Shown in pieces: positions 60,045 through 64,000 of a DNA stretch of 64,000 bases (the stretch's first letter is position 1; each line of letters begins with the position of its first letter). A model generated the notes under the pieces. The model had not been told where the DNA came from, ran no database searches, and saw only the letters and a list, made by a program, of their open reading frames with translations. Made by a program: the position numbers and the translations under genes. The DNA comes from Leucobacter rhizosphaerae. Lineage in GTDB: Bacteria > Actinomycetota > Actinomycetes > Actinomycetales > Microbacteriaceae. The stretch is from the NCBI RefSeq assembly GCF_022919175.1, contig NZ_CP095043.1, positions 1,426,001 through 1,490,000 on the forward strand, read 5' to 3'.

Positions 60045-61274
60045 ATGGATCCGACCGCGCTCGTGCTCTCCTCCGTCGCGCTCGGCATCGTCCTCGGCGC
60101 CGGGCTCACACTCGCCATCGTCAGCGCACGAGCGGCCGGCCGCCGCCGGTCCGCCGAGATGCGCCCCGAACTGCCGGAGATCGCCACCTCGATCCTCGAC
60201 GAGATCGAGATCTTCGCGGTGATCCTGGACGCGTCGCTGACGGCCGTCTACGCCAACCCCACGGCCCGCCACGAGCAGCACGTGAGCGGCGAGCAGATCC
60301 GGGAGCCGGAGTTCTTGCAGCGCGTGCGACGGGTGATGACGACGGGGATCCCGGACACCCACGATCCCGACCCGAGCAACCCGTCGGACACCGTCCGTAT
60401 CCACCTCGTTCGCCTGCAGCGGCGCTTCGTCGTGGTGCTCGCGGAGGACCTCGGCGAGGAACAGCGGGTGAACGCCATGCGTCGCGACTTCATCGCGAAC
60501 GTGAGCCACGAGCTGAAGACGCCGATCGCGGCGATCGGCCTGCTCTCCGAGGCCGTGCAGCAGGCGGCGGACGAGCCCGAGCTCGTGCGCGGGTTCGCGA
60601 AGAGCCTGGTGAAGGAGTCCCGACGGCTCGGCGAGCTGTCGCGCGACGTGATCCAGCTCTCGGAGGCGCAGTCGACGCTGCGCCCGGAGGATCGCGAGGA
60701 GGTATCCCTGCGCGACCTGGTGCGCGGCGAGGTCGAATCGCATCGCGAGTTCGCGACGCAGCACCGCGTGGAGCTCATCGTGACCGACGACGCCGGCGGA
60801 TCGCGCGAGGCCGTGATCCTCGGGCGCCCCACCTCGCTCGGCTCGGCGGTCGCGAACCTGCTCAGCAACGCCATCCGGCACTCCCCCGAGGGCGGCCGGG
60901 TCGGGGTCGGCATGACCGTTGAACGGGGTCGCTTCCTCGTCACCGTCACCGACCAGGGCGAGGGCATGGCCCCCGAGCACCTGTCGCGCATCTTCGAGCG
61001 GTTCTACCGCGTCGACGGTGCCCGCACGCGCGGCGAGGGCGGCACCGGGCTCGGGCTCAGCATCGCCCGGCACACCATGCGCGCCCACGGCGGCGACGTC
61101 GACGTCTGGTCGCAGCCCGGGGTCGGTTCGAGCTTCACCCTGACCTTCCCGCTGCCCGACACGAGCACCGACGGCAAACCGAACAAGCGCATGAAGAAGG
61201 CGCGGCGGATCGTGCGCGAGGCGACGAAACCCGCGGCGCGCACCCCCGACACGTCCGACACACCGAACCCCTGA
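60045..61274 (+). CDS. senX3: phosphate-sensing histidine kinase SenX3
   Basis: A 409-residue kinase with one or two N-terminal helices (residues 5-30), a PAS-like domain (50-135) and H-box ANVSHELKTPIAAIG (His155). N, G1 and G2 boxes follow (NLLSNAIRHSPEGG, DQGEGMAPEH, GEGGTGLGLSIA). Lacks a large extracellular domain, as expected for SenX3, which monitors the Pst transporter through PhoU. A Lys/Arg-rich tail ends the protein. 13 bp before regX3. Confidence 0.92.
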   Translation: MDPTALVLSSVALGIVLGAGLTLAIVSARAAGRRRSAEMRPELPEIATSILDEIEIFAVILDASLTAVYANPTARHEQHVSGEQIREPEFLQRVRRVMTTGIPDTHDPDPSNPSDTVRIHLVRLQRRFVVVLAEDLGEEQRVNAMRRDFIANVSHELKTPIAAIGLLSEAVQQAADEPELVRGFAKSLVKESRRLGELSRDVIQLSEAQSTLRPEDREEVSLRDLVRGEVESHREFATQHRVELIVTDDAGGSREAVILGRPTSLGSAVANLLSNAIRHSPEGGRVGVGMTVERGRFLVTVTDQGEGMAPEHLSRIFERFYRVDGARTRGEGGTGLGLSIARHTMRAHGGDVDVWSQPGVGSSFTLTFPLPDTSTDGKPNKRMKKARRIVREATKPAARTPDTSDTPNP

Positions 61275-61287
61275 AGGGATCCCCCTA

Positions 61288-61983
61288 GTGGCCCAGCACA
61301 TCCTGCTCGTCGAGGACGAGGACTCCATCTCGAAGCCCCTCGCGTTCCTGCTCGAACGCGAGGGCTACCGCGTCACGATCGTCGACGACGGGGCCGAGGC
61401 GGTCCGCACCTTCTCCGAGATCTCCGTCGACCTCGTGCTGCTGGATCTCATGCTGCCGAGTCTGCCCGGCACGGAGGTCTGCCGGGCGATCCGCCAGACC
61501 TCGCAGGTCCCCATCATCATGCTCACCGCGAAGGACAGCGAGATCGACATCGTGGTGGGTCTCGAGCTCGGCGCGGACGACTACATCACCAAGCCGTACT
61601 CGACGCGCGAGCTGCTCGCCCGCCTGCGCGCGGCGCTCCGCCGCTCGGCCTCGCCCGTCGACGACGCCGAGGAGGGGTTCGACTCCCTCGTCATCGACGA
61701 GCTCGGGGTGCGACTCGACTCGGAGCGGCACACGGTCACCGTGCGCGGCGAAGAGATCACGATGCCGCTCCGCGAGTTCGAGCTGCTCGAGATGCTCATG
61801 CGGCACTCGGGCCGGGTGCTCACGCGCGGCCAGCTCATCGACCGGGTCTGGGGCAGCAATTATTACGGCGACACGAAGACCCTCGACGTGCACGTGAAGC
61901 GGATCCGAGCGCGGATTGAGGAGGAGCCGTCGAAGCCGGAGCTCATCTCGACCATCCGCGGCGTCGGATACCGGTTCGGCTGA
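61288..61983 (+). CDS. regX3: phosphate-response regulator RegX3
   Basis: A 231-residue OmpR-type regulator. Phospho-acceptor is Asp53 (LLDLMLPSLPG), with Lys in YITKPYSTREL. The winged helix shows MPLREFELLEMLMRHSGR and RVWGSNYYGDTKTLDVHVKRIR, close to RegX3/PhoP of other actinobacteria. GTG start with AAGGGA. Expected to bind the PHO-box-like repeats found at 19946 and 59984. Confidence 0.93.
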   Translation: MAQHILLVEDEDSISKPLAFLLEREGYRVTIVDDGAEAVRTFSEISVDLVLLDLMLPSLPGTEVCRAIRQTSQVPIIMLTAKDSEIDIVVGLELGADDYITKPYSTRELLARLRAALRRSASPVDDAEEGFDSLVIDELGVRLDSERHTVTVRGEEITMPLREFELLEMLMRHSGRVLTRGQLIDRVWGSNYYGDTKTLDVHVKRIRARIEEEPSKPELISTIRGVGYRFG

Positions 61984-61997
61984 GTTCGGCCCGTGAC

Positions 61998-62033
61998 TCC
62001 GGATCCCGCTGACACTCGCTCACGGGATCCGGA
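61998..62033. terminator. hairpin after regX3
   Basis: TCCGGATCCCG (61998-62008) and CGGGATCCGGA (62023-62033) form an 11-bp stem 15 bp after the regX3 stop. First of two tandem hairpins between convergent genes. Confidence 0.75.
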
Positions 62034-62040
62034 CCCCGAA

Positions 62041-62084
62041 ACGACGAACGCCCACCGCCGCAGAGGCTGGTGGGCGTTCGTCGT
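62041..62084. terminator. second hairpin between regX3 and the lipoprotein gene
   Basis: A perfect 16-bp stem, 62041-62056 with 62069-62084, and a 12-nt loop. It ends 9 bp from the stop of the convergent lipoprotein gene, so it can terminate both transcripts. Confidence 0.85.
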
Positions 62085-62092
62085 CAGGGCGG

Positions 62093-62674
62093 CTACTCGG
62101 CGGTGTCGTCGCCGACCTTCGGCTCGGCCGCGGCCGCGTCCTCGTCTGCGAGCTGCTCGTCTGCGGCGTCGGTGTCGTCACCCGCACCGAAGCCGACCGG
62201 CAGTACGTATTCCTGGTACTCCGCGTGCTCACCGGTGAGCACGGGCACGAAGCGCTGCTCCTCGGAGGCGCCGGGGGTCTGCAGGTAGGCGTCCACGGTC
62301 GCGCCGGGCTTGAGGTTCGGGATCGACACGAGCACGGGGGTCTCGACGCCGTTCGGGTTGCCGAAGCGGGTGTTGCCGGTCGGGATCGCGAACTCGGCGC
62401 GCGCCTGCTGCGTGCCCTCGCCGGTGAAAGTGATGACGAGCTCGAGCTCCTCGCCGGTCAGGTTCACGGAGCTGAAGACGACGTTGAAGTTCTCGCCGCT
62501 CTCATCGGCGATGAGCATGAGGTTGCGCACGCTCACACCCTCGACGTTCACGTCGATGCCGTCGCTCGGCGCGTACGGCACGGTCGTGCCGATGGGCGCG
62601 ATCAGGCTGCAGCCGGTTGCCCCGAGTGCGATGCCCGCCGCGAGAGCGATGGACGAGGCGATCCGAATCTTCAA
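62093..62674 (-). CDS. conserved lipoprotein
   Basis: A 193-residue protein with lipoprotein signal and lipobox GATGC (Cys22). The mature part begins SLIAPIGTTVPYAPSDGIDV, contains a beta-sandwich-like domain (VRNLMLIADESGENFNVVF) and ends in an Asp/Ala/Glu-rich tail. Similar proteins lie beside carD in related actinobacteria and are sometimes mislabelled as a DNA modification methylase; nothing methylase-like is present. Role unknown. Confidence 0.8.
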   Translation of the reverse strand: MKIRIASSIALAAGIALGATGCSLIAPIGTTVPYAPSDGIDVNVEGVSVRNLMLIADESGENFNVVFSSVNLTGEELELVITFTGEGTQQARAEFAIPTGNTRFGNPNGVETPVLVSIPNLKPGATVDAYLQTPGASEEQRFVPVLTGEHAEYQEYVLPVGFGAGDDTDAADEQLADEDAAAAEPKVGDDTAE

Positions 62675-62771
62675 GGTGATCCTCCGAGCCGTAGTGTGAT
62701 GCGTCCTGCGCGCCGCGGAGAGCGACCACAGTTTGAAATCATCTTATCCGGGACCGTGCGGGAGGCGCAGC

Positions 62772-62812
62772 TTAGGCGACCCTAACTCTTCGGTCCCCAG
62801 CTGTGGTATTCT
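62772..62812 (+). promoter_or_regulatory. carD promoter with adjacent inverted repeat
   Basis: TATTCT at 62807-62812 is the likely -10. TTAGG...CCTAA (62772-62785) forms a 5-bp inverted repeat ending near the -35 position. A roughly 20-nt leader carries AAAGGAG at 62827-62833. Confidence 0.55.
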
Positions 62813-62840
62813 AGTGGCTGGACTGTAAAGGAGCCACTCG

Positions 62841-63329
62841 ATGCAATTTGAGGTCGGAGAGACCGTTGTCTACCCCCACCATGGCGCAGCCAAGATCATC
62901 GAGGTGAAGAAGCGGAAGCTCGGAGGAGAAGAAAAACTCTTCCTGAAGCTGCAGGTGAACCAGGGCGATCTGACGATCGAGGTCCCTGCGGAGAACTGTG
63001 ATCTGGTCGGCGTCCGTGACGTCATCGACCAGGAGGGGCTCGAGCGTGTGTTCGAGGTCCTGCGCGCCCCCTTCACCGAAGAGCCGACCAACTGGTCGCG
63101 ACGCTACAAGGCCAATCTGGAGAAGCTGGCCTCGGGCGACGTGATCAAGGTGTCGGAGGTTGTTCGTGATCTGTGGCGCCGCGATCAGGAGGTGCGTTCG
63201 CTCTCCGCTGGTGAGAAGCGCATGCTCGCGAAGGCGCGGCAGATTCTCGTGTCCGAGCTCGCGCTCGCCGAGAAGACTGACGAGGAGAAGGCCGGGGCGG
63301 TGCTCGACAACGTGCTCGCCACCCCGTAG
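62841..63329 (+). CDS. carD: CarD family RNA polymerase-binding transcription regulator
   Basis: A 162-residue regulator. The N-terminal RNAP-interacting Tudor-like domain ([19 protein letters not shown]) contacts the beta subunit. The helical C-terminal DNA-binding domain has the conserved Trp that props open the -10 edge ([17 protein letters not shown] region; WSRRY). It stabilises open complexes at rRNA and other promoters. ATG start with AAGGAG. The following ispD gene is the common neighbour. Confidence 0.94.
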   Translation: MQFEVGETVVYPHHGAAKIIEVKKRKLGGEEKLFLKLQVNQGDLTIEVPAENCDLVGVRDVIDQEGLERVFEVLRAPFTEEPTNWSRRYKANLEKLASGDVIKVSEVVRDLWRRDQEVRSLSAGEKRMLAKARQILVSELALAEKTDEEKAGAVLDNVLATP

Positions 63330-63346
63330 CGCTCTGCTGCACGTGC

Positions 63347-63371
63347 AACGCCCCGCCCCGTGCGGGGCGTT
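63347..63371 (+). terminator. intrinsic terminator of carD
   Basis: AACGCCCCG (63347-63355) and CGGGGCGTT (63363-63371) form a 9-bp stem followed by TTCGTGTTTC, a weak U-tract. It lies 18 bp after the carD stop. Confidence 0.8.
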
Positions 63372-63416
63372 TCGTGTTTCTGGGCCACGCGTGCGCCACC
63401 CGAGTACGCTGGGGGC

Positions 63417-64000
63417 ATGACGAACTCGGGCCTCGCGAACGACCAGGCGCTCGGCGGCGCGACACCGCATCCCCTCCCCACGCTCGGCGTGGTGCTCGTC
63501 GCGGCCGGACGCGGAGAACGACTCGGCGCCGACGCCCCCAAGGCGTTCGTCGAGCTCCACGGCCGCGCACTCGTCGAGTTCGGGATCGCCGTCGCTACCT
63601 CGCTCCCGCACGCGGGCTGCCTCGTGGTTGTCGTTCCCGAAGACCGTGCCGCGCAGACCCTCGATCTGGTGGATCGGATCGTGCCCGCGGAGGCCCCGTG
63701 GACCGTCACGGTGGTCCCCGGCGGACGCGAGCGGCACGAGTCGGTGCGCTTCGGGCTCGACGCCCTGCCCGAGTCGATCGACACCGTGCTCGTGCACGAT
63801 GCGGCGCGTCCGTTCGCGAGCGCAAACCTCTTCGAGCGGGTCATCGCCGAGGTGCGCGGCACCGGCGACTCGGTGGTGCCGGCCCTGCCCGTGGTCGACA
63901 CGCTGAAGCGGATCGATGCCGACGGGATCGTGCACGAGACGGTGGATCGCGCCCCGCTCGTTGCGGTGCAGACACCGCAGGGCTTCCCGCGGGAGACCCT
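63417..64000 (+). CDS. ispD: 2-C-methyl-D-erythritol 4-phosphate cytidylyltransferase, 3' end outside window
   Basis: Third step of the MEP isoprenoid pathway, making CDP-ME. The 194 visible codons include the nucleotide-binding motif AAGRGERLGADAPKAF, PGGRERHESVRFGLDALP and VHDAARPF, all IspD hallmarks. TACGCT at 63405-63410 ends 6 nt before the ATG, so the gene appears to have a leaderless promoter just after the carD terminator. The C-terminal part is cut by the window edge. Confidence 0.93.
   Translation, partial: MTNSGLANDQALGGATPHPLPTLGVVLVAAGRGERLGADAPKAFVELHGRALVEFGIAVATSLPHAGCLVVVVPEDRAAQTLDLVDRIVPAEAPWTVTVVPGGRERHESVRFGLDALPESIDTVLVHDAARPFASANLFERVIAEVRGTGDSVVPALPVVDTLKRIDADGIVHETVDRAPLVAVQTPQGFPRET

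Noticed and set aside
62093..62674. DNA modification methylase label for the lipoprotein next to carD
   Set aside because: No methyltransferase motif is present; the sequence is a lipoprotein with a beta domain and an acidic tail.

Overview
The window is high-GC actinobacterial DNA, most likely from a member of the Microbacteriaceae close to Leucobacter. The family-level call rests on mycothiol enzymes (Mca, mycoredoxin), CarD, SenX3/RegX3, DUF4307 next to greA, and a nusA-ylxR-infB-rbfA-truB-ribF housekeeping order. The genus is only a guess from overall gene content. Genes are dense, many start codons are GTG, and many neighbours overlap by ATGA/GTGA. No rRNA, tRNA, CRISPR array, transposase or phage gene was recognised.

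Layout. 1-2.3 kb: mca, DUF4307 and greA. 2.3-6.6 kb: a TauE-type exporter and a gluABCD-type glutamate ABC importer. 6.8-9.8 kb: a response regulator, sensor kinase and TAXI lipoprotein operon. 10.1-14.0 kb: an amino-acid permease and YtcJ-like amidohydrolase, divergent from a TetR regulator with a clear palindromic operator. 14.0-23.5 kb: threonine deaminase, AI-2E-type transporter, aldehyde dehydrogenase, PiT phosphate transporter, mycoredoxin, PFK and an SNF2-type ATPase. 23.8-37.4 kb: the conserved translation/RNA cluster, interrupted twice by opposite-strand islands (a two-component system with DUF2871 and mutY; two DUF805 genes with an AraC/VOC pair). 38.2-45.9 kb: a compact type VII secretion-like operon (WXG100, EspC-like, DUF1023 hydrolase, lipoprotein, FHA-FtsK/EccC ATPase). 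46.2-49.5 kb: divergent proS and a protein O-mannosyltransferase. 49.5-55.7 kb: a LiaFSR/PspC-like envelope-stress module and a PdtaS-like kinase. 55.9-64 kb: Rv3235-like gene, rlmB, cysS, phoU, senX3-regX3, a lipoprotein, carD and a truncated ispD.

How parts connect. Direct 11-nt repeats resembling actinobacterial PHO boxes lie both upstream of the PiT transporter and between phoU and senX3. The window therefore appears to hold the phosphate regulator together with two of its probable targets. The glu operon carries a strong hairpin right after the binding-protein gene, as expected for differential expression. Many first-in-operon genes have a TAnnnT hexamer exactly 6-7 nt before the start codon, which indicates widespread leaderless transcription.

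Anomalies. nusA is split by a missing C in a short homopolymer. The EccC-like ATPase lacks the Walker B segment of its first ATPase domain. A 73-bp hairpin-forming repeat occurs twice, 46 kb apart, and other intergenic inverted repeats suggest REP-like elements. The type VII-like operon with its altered ATPase is the best candidate for an unusual system, but it may equally be a decayed locus.
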